Source: Paenibacillus sp. 481 (lineage in GTDB: Bacteria > Bacillota > Bacilli > Paenibacillales > Paenibacillaceae). From it: a DNA stretch of 64,000 bases. The notes under the pieces are model-generated. The model saw only the letters and a program-made list of their open reading frames with translations. It ran no database searches and was not told the DNA's origin. Location: positions 4,791,501 through 4,855,500 of the forward strand of contig NZ_CP075175.1 of the NCBI RefSeq assembly GCF_021223605.1, read 5' to 3'. Position 1 is the first letter of the stretch, and the number at the start of each line of letters is the position of its first letter. This document shows positions 53,927 to 64,000 of this stretch, in pieces. A program made the position numbers and the translations under genes.

Positions 53927-56900
53927 ATGAGTAAAGATATCATTCAGTCGTTTTCGTTAACACATCCCCAATTAAGAATTTGGTACTCCGAATTATTTTA
54001 CCCGGGCAAAAACGTTTCTGGCGTTTCTGGAACAATGAAGCTCAAAGGTAATGTGAACATCGACGCTTTTATGCAAGCTATGCAATTGTTAATTAAGCAA
54101 AATGACGGTCTCCGGATTAAAGTCATTGCCGAAGATGGGGTTCCTAAACAATATGTAGAAGATTATATCGAAAAACAATTTGAAGTTATTGACTTTTCTC
54201 AAGACGGACAGGAAAGTAAAGCAACAGAGTGGCAGCAGGAGCATAACCAGATGCCTATTACGCTGTTGGATTCGGTTCTATATAAGATAACCTTTTTGAA
54301 GATCAGTGACGAAGAGTACTGGTGTAATGTTAGAACGCATCATATTATTTCAGATGGTATTTCTATGAATATAATCGGAAATCAAATTGTCCAAACGTAC
54401 TTGGAATTGACGAATGGGGTGTTCGTTGAGAAAGGCCCGAACCACTCTTACATCGATTTTATTCATGAAGAGCAGCAGTATGAACTGTCAAATCGTCATG
54501 AAAAAGATAAATCATACTGGTTAGAAAAGTTCAGCACATTACCTGAGGTAACAGGGTTGAAGTCATACAATCCTCTAACGATGAGCACTTCAGCGAGACG
54601 GAAAGCGATAACGCTGAGCGATGAACATTATCAGGCCATTAAAGCATTTTGTGAACAAAACAATATCGGCGTACTCACTTACTTTTTATCCGTATTGTAC
54701 ATTTACATCCACAAAATAACGAATCAGAACGACATTGGAATCGGAACGTTCTACGCAAATCGGGTAACTAAAAAAGAAAAAGAGATGTTAGGAATGTTCG
54801 TAAGTACGGTTACGACACGCTCGTTCGTAGATCCAGAGATGGATATCATTCCATTTATGAAGAGCGTTGCGAAGGATCAGACATCGATCTTACGTCATCA
54901 GCGGTATCCTTACAATAAACTGATCCAAGATCTGAAAGAGGCTCAACCACACGGCGATATCGAGGATCTATTTGGCGTTACGATTCAATATCAGCCTATG
55001 AGTTTTGTGCATTTAGATAATGATTTAAGTGTAGAATTTCAAAATCAATTTTGTGGTGAAGTCGTTAATGATTTGGATATTCATATTATGGAGTTTATGG
55101 ATAAAAAACAAATCATTCTGGATTTTGATTACCGCATTCATCTATTTGAAGAAGATGAAATTGCGCAAATCATCCAACAGTTCATTACAACCTTAGAGTC
55201 GATTATTAACGCCCCACAGCAAAAAATTGGCGATGTTTCATTAATTAGCGAAGATGAAAAAAATAAAATTTTAAACGTCTTTAATGATACAGCAGCGGAT
55301 TATCCAAAAGAGAAGACGATCCATCAAATGTTTGAAGAACAGGCAGTGAAAACTCCTGAGCAAGTAGCGATTGTAGGTGAAGATAAGCAATACACATACC
55401 GCGAGCTAAATGAGCAAGCTAACCGAATCGCACGATCCTTGCAACAACGGGGTGTGAAGTCCGGAAGTGTTGTCGGTCTAATGGCGGATCGTTCACCGGA
55501 TATGGTAGCCGGGGTACTTGGTATTTTGAAGACGGGAGGTTGCCTTGTCCCAATCGATCCACAGTATCCAGTTGATCGTATTCAATACATGATGGAGGAC
55601 AGCGGCATTCGGTTACTGCTTACTGAAGCGACTCGAATCGAGCAGGTACAGGCACAATTTGCAGATGTAGAATTGCTTGGCCTCACTCACAATCAGGGGA
55701 TTGAAGACGTCTCTAATGTGGTGTCAAATGGAGCGTCCAATGATCCGTTGTACATTATTTATACATCTGGGACAACAGGTAAGCCTAAGGGTGTAATCCT
55801 TGAGCACCGCAATATGGTCAATCTGCTACATTTTCAATATAGGGATACTAATATTCCGTACGACAAGAACGTACTTCAGTACTTCACAAGCAGCTTTGAT
55901 ATGTTTTATTTGGAGACTTTATCTACGCTTGCTGCGGGTGGGTGCTTGTTCGTTATTGACGAAGAAGCGAAAAAAGATACGGACTACTTGTTGTCATTTA
56001 TTAATCGTTGGCATATCGATGTCGTGCTGTTCCCAACAGCGTTGACCAAGTTTTTGTTCATGGAGAGCGGCTTGGCTGAGCGCTTTCCAACGTGTGTACG
56101 CCATATCATTACCGCTGGCGAACAATTAGTCGTACCGGAGGGATTAGCAGAATTCCTACGCCGTAACCAAGTGTGGCTGCATAATCACTATGGCCCATCC
56201 GAGACTCACGTGGTCACTACGTTGACTATTTCACCTGATGAAGCAGAGGCCGGAGTACCTACGATCGGTAAGCCGATTTCCAATACAGCCGTTTATATGT
56301 TATCCGAAAGTGGCTTAATGCAGCCTATCGGGGTACCAGGAGAGCTGTACATTTCAGGAGATAATGTGGGCCGGGGCTACATAAATAGAGATGATTTAAC
56401 TTCAGAAAAATTCGTTGCTGATCCGTTCAAGCAAACCGAGAGATGTTACCGCACAGGAGATTTGGCTAAATGGCTAGCCGATGGAAGCATTGAATTTTTA
56501 GGCCGGATCGATCATCAAGTGAAAATTCGTGGTTACCGGATTGAATTAGGCGAGGTAGAAACGCAGCTATTGAATATGGATTCTATCAAAGAAGCAATCG
56601 TAATTGCGAGAGAAGACGCAGCTGGACAGAATCTGTTATATGCATACTACGTAGCAGATAAGCAACTGACTGTAGGAGATTTAAGAGGTGCGCTGTCACA
56701 TGAACTTCCAGCATATATGATCCCGTCCTACTTCGTACAGTTGGAGCAGATGCCTTTTACTCCAAATGGGAAGGTTGATCGCAGAGCATTGCCTTTACCA
56801 GAGGGAAGCTTACAAACGGGCGTCGAGTATGTAGCCCCTCGAACACCAGCGGAAATACAGTTGGCCCAAATATGGCAAGAACTATTAGGAATATCGAATA

Positions 56901-59900
56901 TTGGGGTGTCAGACAACTTCTTTGAAATTGGTGGGCATTCATTACGTGCCACGATGCTGGTATCTAAAATTCAGAAGCAGATGTTCAAAACTGTGCAACT
57001 GCGAGACATCTTTTTGTTACCGACAGTTGAACAGCTGGCACAATACATGGATGGAATGGATCAGACAACGTATGCAGCCATTCCTATTGTGGGAGCCAGA
57101 GAGTATTACCCTGTGTCCTCAGCACAAAAACGGTTGTATATGCTAAGTCAAATCTCTAGTGGTCAACTCAGTTACAACATGCATGGCGTTATGCTTCTGA
57201 CAGGCGCGCTAGAACCAGAGCGAGTCGAAGCGACGTTCTGCGAGCTAATTGAGCGTCATGAGACACTGCGGACAAGCTTTGACGTTGTGAATGGCGAACC
57301 GATTCAGCGAGTGCATGCTACGGTTGGATTCAAATTGGAACATGTAACAGGGCATGCGGATCAAGTTGACGAACTGATCCAACAGTTTGCACGTGCGTTC
57401 GAGCTTAAACAGGCACCACTTATACGGGTAGGACTGCTCAAGCTTGAATCTGAACGTCACTTATTGTTGTTTGATATGCACCATATTATTTCTGACGGGG
57501 TATCCATTAGTATTTTGATGCAGGAATTTACACAGCTATACAAGAGCATGGCTTTGCCTCCATTGCGTATTCAATACAAGGATTACGCGGTGTGGCAACA
57601 AGCGGAAGTTTCCAGCGAATCAATGCGACAGCAGGAACAGTACTGGCTGGACGTATATAAAGATGAAATTCCAGTGCTGGACATGCCGACTGACTATGTG
57701 AGACCTGCCATGCAAAGCTTTGAGGGCGACACGCTTGAATTTACGATCGACACACATCATAGCAATGCATTAAGACAGATCGCGGCGGATACAGGCTCAA
57801 CCCTATACATGGTACTATTAGCGGCTTATACGACATTGCTTCATAAATATTCAGGTCAAGAAGATATCGTTGTCGGAACTCCGATTGCGGGCCGTGGACA
57901 TGAAGATGTAGGACAGCTGATCGGTATGTTCGTTAATACGCTAGCTCTACGTAATTATCCTTCGGCTGAGAAGTCGTTCTCTGAATATGTACAGGATGTA
58001 AAAGAAAAAGCGCTTAAAGCGTATGAGCGTCAAGATTTTCCTTTTGAAGAACTGGTAGAAAAGTTAGACGTAAAGCGGGACACCAGCCGAAATCCACTGT
58101 TTGATACGATGTTCGTCCTGCAAAATACGGAGCGACAAGAGCTTGGGATGGATGGTGTACAGGCTGAACCGTATCCGATCAAACATACGATATCCAAATT
58201 CGATTTAACCTTATCCGCGATCGAGACGGAGGACATCATAGTATGCAGCTTCGAGTACGCCACCTCATTGTATAAACAAGAAAGTGTGCTTAGAATGGCT
58301 GAGCACTTTAGTCAGTTAATTACGGCTATCGTAGATCATCCTCACACAACGCTTTCATCTATTGATATCATCACACCACAAGAAAAAGTGCTGCTTGGAT
58401 TATTTAACGATACTTCAACAGATTACCCACAAAACAAGACTATTAATCAGTTATTCACAGAGCAGGTAGAACGTACACCAGATCAAATAGCGGTAGTCCA
58501 TGATGACAAGCAGCTAACGTACCAGGAGTTGAACGAGCGAGCGAATCAGCTTGCACGGGCGTTAAGAGCTGAGGGAGTACAGACCGATGAGTTGGTCGGA
58601 ATCTTTGCTGATCGATCGTTGGAGCTGATCATCGGGATGATCGGGATTTTGAAAGCTGGCGGAGCTTACGTGCCGATTGATCCAGACTATCCGGAAGATC
58701 GCATCAATTATATGCTGGAGGATTCAAACGCCCGATTGTTAGTCGTTCAAAATGATCGACGCGGGTCACAGCTTGCATTTTCGGGTAAAATCATCAATTT
58801 GAGCGATGCACAGCCTTATATCGAGCTAGAGCCGCAACTTGATGAGCCAGCCGCTTATAACAACTTGGCGTATGTTATTTATACATCAGGCACAACAGGC
58901 CAGCCAAAAGGGGTAATGATTGAGCATCGTAGCGTTGTTCGTTTAGTTAAAAACACAAATTATGTTGAGTTAAATGAAGAAACACGCATTTTGCAGACAG
59001 GATCTGTAGTATTTGACGCTTTAACATTTGAAATATGGGGAGCGCTGCTGAACGGTGGACGGGTACATGTGGTGTCCAATGACGTTATCATGGATCAGAA
59101 ACAGCTGCGGCAGGCCATTCAGAAGTACGAAATAAACACGATGTGGATGACAGCTCCATTGTTTAACCAACTCACGCAGCAAGACAGCAAGCTGTTTGAG
59201 GGAGTAAAGAGCTTGATTATCGGAGGCGACGTATTATCTGTGGCGCATGTGAATCGCGTGCTACAGCAAACTCCGGCATTAAACATGATTAACGGATACG
59301 GCCCAACGGAAAATACAACTTTCTCGACCTCTCATTTGATTCAAGGGCAGCAGGAGGGCGCTGTGCCAATTGGCCGTCCTATCCATAACTCCACGGGGTA
59401 TGTGGTGGATAAAAGGATGCGTCTTCAACCAATCGGAACATGGGGCGAGTTAATCGTTGGCGGTGACGGTGTCGGCCGAGGGTACTTAAATAGGCCAGAA
59501 CTGACAGCGGAAAAGTTTATAGACAGTCCTTTCCGTGCAGGCGAGCGCTGCTACCGGACAGGGGACATCGTACGCTGGCGTGCGGATGGAACGCTTGAAT
59601 ATAAAGGACGTATCGACGAGCAAGTTAAAATTCGCGGATACCGCATTGAGCTTTCCGAAGTGGAGGCCCAGCTTCTCAATGTTGCGCTCATTCAAGAGGC
59701 GGCTGTCATTGCACGCCAAAATGATAACGGCCAGAAATATATGTGTGCGTATGTTGTAGCAGAGCAGCCGATTAACGTGAATGAACTCCGAAGCGCAATG
59801 TCGCAACATTTACCGAACTATATGATTCCGTCCTATTTTGTACAATTAGAGCAACTGCCGCTCACGCCGAATGGAAAAGTCAATCGTAGGGCGCTGCCTG

Positions 59901-62900
59901 CACCAGACGAGACAAGTGTCCACACCGGAGTTGAGTACGAAGCACCGCGTACAGGGGCTGAACAAACGCTCATTTCCATTTGGGAAATGGTATTAGGTGC
60001 AAAGAAAATTGGTATTCAGGACAATTTCTTCGATCTTGGTGGAGACTCGATTAAATCGATCCAAGTTTGCTCGAGATTGTTCCAAGAAGGTTACAAACTG
60101 GAAATGAAACATTTATTCCAGTACCCGACGGTGGCCGAGTTAAGCCATCATTTGCAGCCAGTTGGTAGAATTGCTGACCAAGGTGAAGTGACCGGATTGG
60201 TGAAACTTTCCCCCATTCAGCAATGGTTTTTTGAGCAACAATCACCTGAGCCGCATCATTTTAACCAGTCGGTCATGTTATACCGTGAGCAAGGTTTTGA
60301 TGAGGCGTTACTGCACAAAGTGATGAAAAAATTGGTTGAACATCACGATGCTTTGCGAATGGTGTTCCGTACACAGCCGAACGAAGTGGGTTACGAAGCG
60401 TGGAATCGAGGCGTCGATGAAGGCGATCTATATAGCTTGCAAGTGATCAATGTTAAAGAAGTGCCTGATTCTGAACGGGACGAAGCCATAGCAGCTAGAG
60501 CCACTAGCATTCAAAGCAGCATTCATTTAGAAGCAGGGCCTCTGATCAAGCTAGGGTTGTTTCAATGTGCTGAAGGCGATCATTTGCTAATTGCGATTCA
60601 TCATTTGGTCATCGACGGGGTTTCTTGGCGGATTTTGTTTGAAGATATTTCGTCAGGCTACGAGCAAGCTGTGCAGGGACAAGACATTCGTCTTCCGCAA
60701 AAAACGGATTCGTTCCAAGCATGGTCGGAACAATTGTCCCAGTATGCCATTAGTCAAACATCAGTGATCGAACGTGAGCAGGCCTACTGGCAGAAGCAGT
60801 TCATCGATCCATCAACTCATTCACTATTGCCAAAGGATATGCAGCCGGACGAAAGTGGCGCACATGCAAAGTCGCTGCTTAGTGATAGTCAGATGATGAC
60901 GGTGCAATGGACCGAGCAAGAAACGGAGCAATTGCTGAAACAAGCAAATCGGGCCTACAACACGGAAGTGAATGACTTGCTGCTGACGGCATTAGGCATG
61001 GCGATTCATACTTGGACAGGTATGGAGCGGGTTATGATTAATCTCGAAGGTCACGGAAGAGAAGCAATCCTCTCCGATGTCGATATTACACGTACGGTTG
61101 GATGGTTTACGAGTCAGTACCCAGTCGTGCTCGAAATCGGTGCAAATAAAGAAGTGTCGCATCGAATCAAAAGTACAAAAGAAGGCTTACGTCAAATCCC
61201 GCAAAAAGGGATTGGCTACGGGATATTAAAATATTTGTCCGGCCTGCAAGAGAGCCCTACATTTAAATGTAAGCCAGAGATCAGTTTTAACTATTTAGGT
61301 CAATTTGATCAAGATCTGCAAAATAGTGCGCTTCAATTATCTTCTTATTCGCGTGGAGAAGATATTAGCGGCCTGATGGAGAAGAAGTATGCACTGGATG
61401 TAAATGGCGGTATCTCCGGAGGATCTTTGAAGCTGACCATTAGTTACAGTTGCAAGCAATATTACAACGACACGATGGCCCAACTAGCTGAGTTATTAAG
61501 AACGAGCCTTTTGGAAATCATTTCTCATTGTGTTGCGAAAGAAAAGGTAGAGCTAACGCCAAGTGACGTTTTAATGAAAGAAGTTACCATTGAGGAGCTG
61601 GAGTCGCTTGTAGCGGCTAATGAACATGTAGGCGAAATTGAGGATGTCTATGGATTGACACCGATGCAGACAGGTATGTTGTTCCACAGCTTAATGGAGC
61701 CGAATTCGGCCGCTTATTTTGAGCAGGCGACATTTGATTTACAGGGAAGCTTCAATGTAGAGCTATTCGCCCAAAGCTTGAATGGGCTAGCAGCTAGACA
61801 TCAAATTTTCAGAACGAATTTTTATAGTGGGTGGAAAGATACTCCTGTTCAAATTGTGTATCGGAAAAAGGATGTTGAGTTCCATTTTGAAGATATAAGT
61901 GGAATGCCAGAGGAGCAGCGCGAAGCCTACATTTCTAATCTTATTAAAGAAGATAAAGCTAGAGGATTTAAGTTGACTCACGATTCGCTGATGCGCATCA
62001 CCATCTTACTTGTGCAACCAGAAACCTACCATTTTGTATGGAGTTTCCATCATATTTTAATGGACGGCTGGTGCTTGTCGATCGTCACGAAAGAAGCTTT
62101 CGGAAACTACTTTAGTATGTTGGAACAACGAAAGCAAGAGCTGCCGACGGCTACGCCTTACAGTCAATTTATCGAATGGCTGGAACGCCAAGATCAAGAA
62201 GAAGCTGGTCGCTATTGGAACAATTATTTAGCGGGATACGAACAACAGACGCTGCTACCTAAGATCACGACAAACAAAGTAGATGGCTATGCAGCTGAGC
62301 AACTAACTTGCCCACTTGATAAGTCACTGAGTGAGGGTATGAATCGGGTTGCAAAGCAGTACCAAGTAACCATTAATACGTTGATGCAGACTGCTTGGGG
62401 TATGGTGCTCCAAAAATATAATCACAACGATGATGTTGTCTTCGGCAGTGTGGTGTCTGGAAGACCGTCTGAAATTGCAGACGTGGAACAAATTATCGGC
62501 TTGTTCATCAACACGATTCCAGTACGTATTCAGAGCGAATCAGGCGAAAGTTTTGCTGACGTGATGAAAAAGATTCAGGAGCAAGCACTGGCATCTAACG
62601 CCTACGATACGTATCCACTTTACGAAATTCAGGCGCAGAGCGAGCAGAAGCAAGATTTGATTAATCATATTATGGTATTCGAAAATTACCCAGTGGGAGA
62701 GCGGTTGGAGCAGCTGGGAAGTGGTAGTAAAGCAAGCTTTTCGATAGCCAATATTGAAGTAACTGAGCAGACCAACTATGACTTTGATTTGACCGTGATG
62801 CCCGGGGAAACGATATCCATTATATTCGGGTACAATGCACACGTATACGATCTAGAAACGGTCGTACGCATTCAAAATCATCTTATTCATGTGCTGAAGC

Positions 62901-64000
62901 AAATCATACACAATCCACAAATCAAGGTGGAGCAATTGGAATTGGCTTCAACTGAAGAACAAGAGCAAATTTTGGACATTTTCAATGCAACGGCAGCAGA
63001 CTATCCGCAGGAGAAGACGATACCTCAACAGTTCGAAGAGCAGGTAGAGCGCACCCCGGATCAGGTTGCGATTAGATTTGATGATAAGCTGATGACTTAT
63101 CGGGAGTTGAACGAGCGTGCGAATCGCCTAGCGCGAACGTTAAGATCCAAGGGAGTGCAAGCGAATCAGCTTGTAGGTCTGATGGCAGAGCGTTCTTGTG
63201 AGGTCATTGTTGGCATCATGGCGATTTTAAAAGCGGGCGGCGCCTATGTGCCAATCGATCCGGATTATCCGGAGGAGCGAATCAGCTATATGCTGAATGA
63301 CTCGGGCACGCAGTTGCTGCTGACACAGCATCATTTACAAGAGCGTGTCCATTATGAGGGCACGGTACTCTTGCTTGATGAGGTTCACGCCTATGAAGAG
63401 GACGGTTCAAATTTAGAGCTTATTCATGAGCCTAAAGATTTGATTTACGTAATCTATACATCAGGCACGACGGGTAATCCTAAGGGTGTTTTAGTCTCGC
63501 ATCAGAATGTGTGGAGCTACGTTCATCATTTTGTGGAGACGTTTAACATTCAGGCTACGGATCGGATTTTGCAGCAGGCTTCGATATCGTTCGATACGTC
63601 AATCGAGGAGCTGTATCCAGCTCTAATGACTGGGGCCAGCATTGTTATCCTAAGCAAGGATGACGTGATGAATGCGCAAATCTTGTCTGAACAAATTAGA
63701 GCACAGCAAATAACGGTCGTCACTTGTTCGCCATTGTTATTAAATGAATTGAATCAATGGTTAGGGGATGTCCATCCGGTAAGGCTGTTTCTTTCCGGTG
63801 GAGATGTGCTGCGGAAGGAATATTATTCTAACTTGCGTGGCGCGGATGTATATAACACATATGGGCCAACCGAAGGAACGGTATGTGCGACGTATCATCA
63901 GTGCTCTGGTAACGAAGGGTCTAGCGTCCCGATCGGTAAGCCAATCGCGAATAAACGCGTGTACATTTTAAATCGACATAGTAAACATAGTCAGCATGGT
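53927..64000 (+). CDS. Nonribosomal peptide synthetase, three modules visible, 3' end outside window
   Basis: Open for 3358 codons from ATG 53927 (AAGAGGTG upstream) to the window end. Domains: C1 (~53950-55250, HHIISDG at 54338); A1 (~55300-56780); PCP1 with GGHSLRAT, Ser codon 56939; C2 (~57090-58370, HHIISDG at 57479); A2 (~58420-59890); PCP2 with GGDSIKSI, Ser 60047; epimerisation E (~60200-61560, HHLVIDG at 60599); C3 of the post-epimerisation type (~61640-62950, HHILMDG); A3 from ~63000. C1 resembles surfactin-type starter domains that add a fatty acid. By-eye codes against GrsA: A1 DMLLIAHVV (proline-like), A2 DAFWIGGTF (valine), A3 DTETLGTVC (unassigned). Confidence 0.93.
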   Translation, partial: MSKDIIQSFSLTHPQLRIWYSELFYPGKNVSGVSGTMKLKGNVNIDAFMQAMQLLIKQNDGLRIKVIAEDGVPKQYVEDYIEKQFEVIDFSQDGQESKATEWQQEHNQMPITLLDSVLYKITFLKISDEEYWCNVRTHHIISDGISMNIIGNQIVQTYLELTNGVFVEKGPNHSYIDFIHEEQQYELSNRHEKDKSYWLEKFSTLPEVTGLKSYNPLTMSTSARRKAITLSDEHYQAIKAFCEQNNIGVLTYFLSVLYIYIHKITNQNDIGIGTFYANRVTKKEKEMLGMFVSTVTTRSFVDPEMDIIPFMKSVAKDQTSILRHQRYPYNKLIQDLKEAQPHGDIEDLFGVTIQYQPMSFVHLDNDLSVEFQNQFCGEVVNDLDIHIMEFMDKKQIILDFDYRIHLFEEDEIAQIIQQFITTLESIINAPQQKIGDVSLISEDEKNKILNVFNDTAADYPKEKTIHQMFEEQAVKTPEQVAIVGEDKQYTYRELNEQANRIARSLQQRGVKSGSVVGLMADRSPDMVAGVLGILKTGGCLVPIDPQYPVDRIQYMMEDSGIRLLLTEATRIEQVQAQFADVELLGLTHNQGIEDVSNVVSNGASNDPLYIIYTSGTTGKPKGVILEHRNMVNLLHFQYRDTNIPYDKNVLQYFTSSFDMFYLETLSTLAAGGCLFVIDEEAKKDTDYLLSFINRWHIDVVLFPTALTKFLFMESGLAERFPTCVRHIITAGEQLVVPEGLAEFLRRNQVWLHNHYGPSETHVVTTLTISPDEAEAGVPTIGKPISNTAVYMLSESGLMQPIGVPGELYISGDNVGRGYINRDDLTSEKFVADPFKQTERCYRTGDLAKWLADGSIEFLGRIDHQVKIRGYRIELGEVETQLLNMDSIKEAIVIAREDAAGQNLLYAYYVADKQLTVGDLRGALSHELPAYMIPSYFVQLEQMPFTPNGKVDRRALPLPEGSLQTGVEYVAPRTPAEIQLAQIWQELLGISNIGVSDNFFEIGGHSLRATMLVSKIQKQMFKTVQLRDIFLLPTVEQLAQYMDGMDQTTYAAIPIVGAREYYPVSSAQKRLYMLSQISSGQLSYNMHGVMLLTGALEPERVEATFCELIERHETLRTSFDVVNGEPIQRVHATVGFKLEHVTGHADQVDELIQQFARAFELKQAPLIRVGLLKLESERHLLLFDMHHIISDGVSISILMQEFTQLYKSMALPPLRIQYKDYAVWQQAEVSSESMRQQEQYWLDVYKDEIPVLDMPTDYVRPAMQSFEGDTLEFTIDTHHSNALRQIAADTGSTLYMVLLAAYTTLLHKYSGQEDIVVGTPIAGRGHEDVGQLIGMFVNTLALRNYPSAEKSFSEYVQDVKEKALKAYERQDFPFEELVEKLDVKRDTSRNPLFDTMFVLQNTERQELGMDGVQAEPYPIKHTISKFDLTLSAIETEDIIVCSFEYATSLYKQESVLRMAEHFSQLITAIVDHPHTTLSSIDIITPQEKVLLGLFNDTSTDYPQNKTINQLFTEQVERTPDQIAVVHDDKQLTYQELNERANQLARALRAEGVQTDELVGIFADRSLELIIGMIGILKAGGAYVPIDPDYPEDRINYMLEDSNARLLVVQNDRRGSQLAFSGKIINLSDAQPYIELEPQLDEPAAYNNLAYVIYTSGTTGQPKGVMIEHRSVVRLVKNTNYVELNEETRILQTGSVVFDALTFEIWGALLNGGRVHVVSNDVIMDQKQLRQAIQKYEINTMWMTAPLFNQLTQQDSKLFEGVKSLIIGGDVLSVAHVNRVLQQTPALNMINGYGPTENTTFSTSHLIQGQQEGAVPIGRPIHNSTGYVVDKRMRLQPIGTWGELIVGGDGVGRGYLNRPELTAEKFIDSPFRAGERCYRTGDIVRWRADGTLEYKGRIDEQVKIRGYRIELSEVEAQLLNVALIQEAAVIARQNDNGQKYMCAYVVAEQPINVNELRSAMSQHLPNYMIPSYFVQLEQLPLTPNGKVNRRALPAPDETSVHTGVEYEAPRTGAEQTLISIWEMVLGAKKIGIQDNFFDLGGDSIKSIQVCSRLFQEGYKLEMKHLFQYPTVAELSHHLQPVGRIADQGEVTGLVKLSPIQQWFFEQQSPEPHHFNQSVMLYREQGFDEALLHKVMKKLVEHHDALRMVFRTQPNEVGYEAWNRGVDEGDLYSLQVINVKEVPDSERDEAIAARATSIQSSIHLEAGPLIKLGLFQCAEGDHLLIAIHHLVIDGVSWRILFEDISSGYEQAVQGQDIRLPQKTDSFQAWSEQLSQYAISQTSVIEREQAYWQKQFIDPSTHSLLPKDMQPDESGAHAKSLLSDSQMMTVQWTEQETEQLLKQANRAYNTEVNDLLLTALGMAIHTWTGMERVMINLEGHGREAILSDVDITRTVGWFTSQYPVVLEIGANKEVSHRIKSTKEGLRQIPQKGIGYGILKYLSGLQESPTFKCKPEISFNYLGQFDQDLQNSALQLSSYSRGEDISGLMEKKYALDVNGGISGGSLKLTISYSCKQYYNDTMAQLAELLRTSLLEIISHCVAKEKVELTPSDVLMKEVTIEELESLVAANEHVGEIEDVYGLTPMQTGMLFHSLMEPNSAAYFEQATFDLQGSFNVELFAQSLNGLAARHQIFRTNFYSGWKDTPVQIVYRKKDVEFHFEDISGMPEEQREAYISNLIKEDKARGFKLTHDSLMRITILLVQPETYHFVWSFHHILMDGWCLSIVTKEAFGNYFSMLEQRKQELPTATPYSQFIEWLERQDQEEAGRYWNNYLAGYEQQTLLPKITTNKVDGYAAEQLTCPLDKSLSEGMNRVAKQYQVTINTLMQTAWGMVLQKYNHNDDVVFGSVVSGRPSEIADVEQIIGLFINTIPVRIQSESGESFADVMKKIQEQALASNAYDTYPLYEIQAQSEQKQDLINHIMVFENYPVGERLEQLGSGSKASFSIANIEVTEQTNYDFDLTVMPGETISIIFGYNAHVYDLETVVRIQNHLIHVLKQIIHNPQIKVEQLELASTEEQEQILDIFNATAADYPQEKTIPQQFEEQVERTPDQVAIRFDDKLMTYRELNERANRLARTLRSKGVQANQLVGLMAERSCEVIVGIMAILKAGGAYVPIDPDYPEERISYMLNDSGTQLLLTQHHLQERVHYEGTVLLLDEVHAYEEDGSNLELIHEPKDLIYVIYTSGTTGNPKGVLVSHQNVWSYVHHFVETFNIQATDRILQQASISFDTSIEELYPALMTGASIVILSKDDVMNAQILSEQIRAQQITVVTCSPLLLNELNQWLGDVHPVRLFLSGGDVLRKEYYSNLRGADVYNTYGPTEGTVCATYHQCSGNEGSSVPIGKPIANKRVYILNRHSKHSQHG

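Noticed and set aside
51634-64000. Gramicidin S operon (GrsT, then Pro-Val synthetase)
   Set aside because: The thioesterase and the Pro-Val start are suggestive, but an epimerisation domain follows the valine module, the third code is not ornithine, the first C domain is starter-like and no grsA precedes it.

Overview
The window is a 64-kb piece of a low-to-mid GC Firmicutes chromosome and looks like Paenibacillaceae (Paenibacillus or a close relative). The evidence is the ynbB-glnR-glnA order, the divergent lexA/yneA pair followed by ynzC, SigA promoters with AGGAGG-type ribosome binding sites, several TTG/GTG starts, a B. subtilis-like thiamine operon under a TPP riboswitch, pdhABCD, and a large NRPS preceded by a GrsT-type thioesterase. 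The species call is inference. No tRNA, rRNA, CRISPR array or intact insertion sequence was seen.

Layout. 1-3040: nitrogen assimilation (ynbB end, glnR, glnA) with an 11-bp periodic array upstream of the glnR promoter. 3041-5900: a rapidly evolving patch with three small secreted paralogues and two wrecked copies of a GH114-like gene. 5900-9740: SOS control (lexA/yneA with four LexA-type boxes), ynzC, a membrane protein, a HAD phosphatase and a His-rich YtkA-like lipoprotein. 9770-15140: mtnD, metH and rnz. 15044-16281: a secreted lipase bracketed by an exact 22-bp direct repeat. 16487-23401: an oxidoreductase, a DMT transporter, a NagD-type phosphatase, an Fpg-family glycosylase, a probably frameshifted ORF, and a tight cREC / thioredoxin-like / ABC ATPase / FtsJ methyltransferase run.

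23558-34563 is the most distinctive locus: a co-oriented operon for a Tad-like (type II secretion/type IV pilus family) apparatus. It begins with a Ser/Thr kinase fused to a degenerate MinD-like domain. It then encodes a SAF-domain CpaB-like protein, two more degenerate CpaE/MinD-like proteins, a TadA/CpaF ATPase, a 687-residue TadB-TadC-like membrane protein, and four single-anchor pilin-like proteins. A terminator sits just after the first pilin gene. No prepilin peptidase or secretin is present in the window.

34661-40698 holds thiamine synthesis: TPP riboswitch, tenI-thiO-thiS-thiG-thiD-thiE, and convergent thiN; thiF and tenA are absent from this operon. 40888-53030 carries a UPF0126 channel, an LMW phosphatase, an esterase, pdhABCD behind a promoter with repeated CTGTTATA motifs, thyA-folA, gltD, a type II thioesterase, and a membrane protein split by an in-frame amber codon.

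53927 to the window end is an unfinished NRPS gene, read as C-A-PCP / C-A-PCP-E / C-A. The first C domain resembles lipopeptide starter domains. Adenylation codes read by eye suggest a proline-like residue, then valine epimerised to D-Val, then an unassigned residue. This suggests a lipopeptide whose start I cannot match to a known product.
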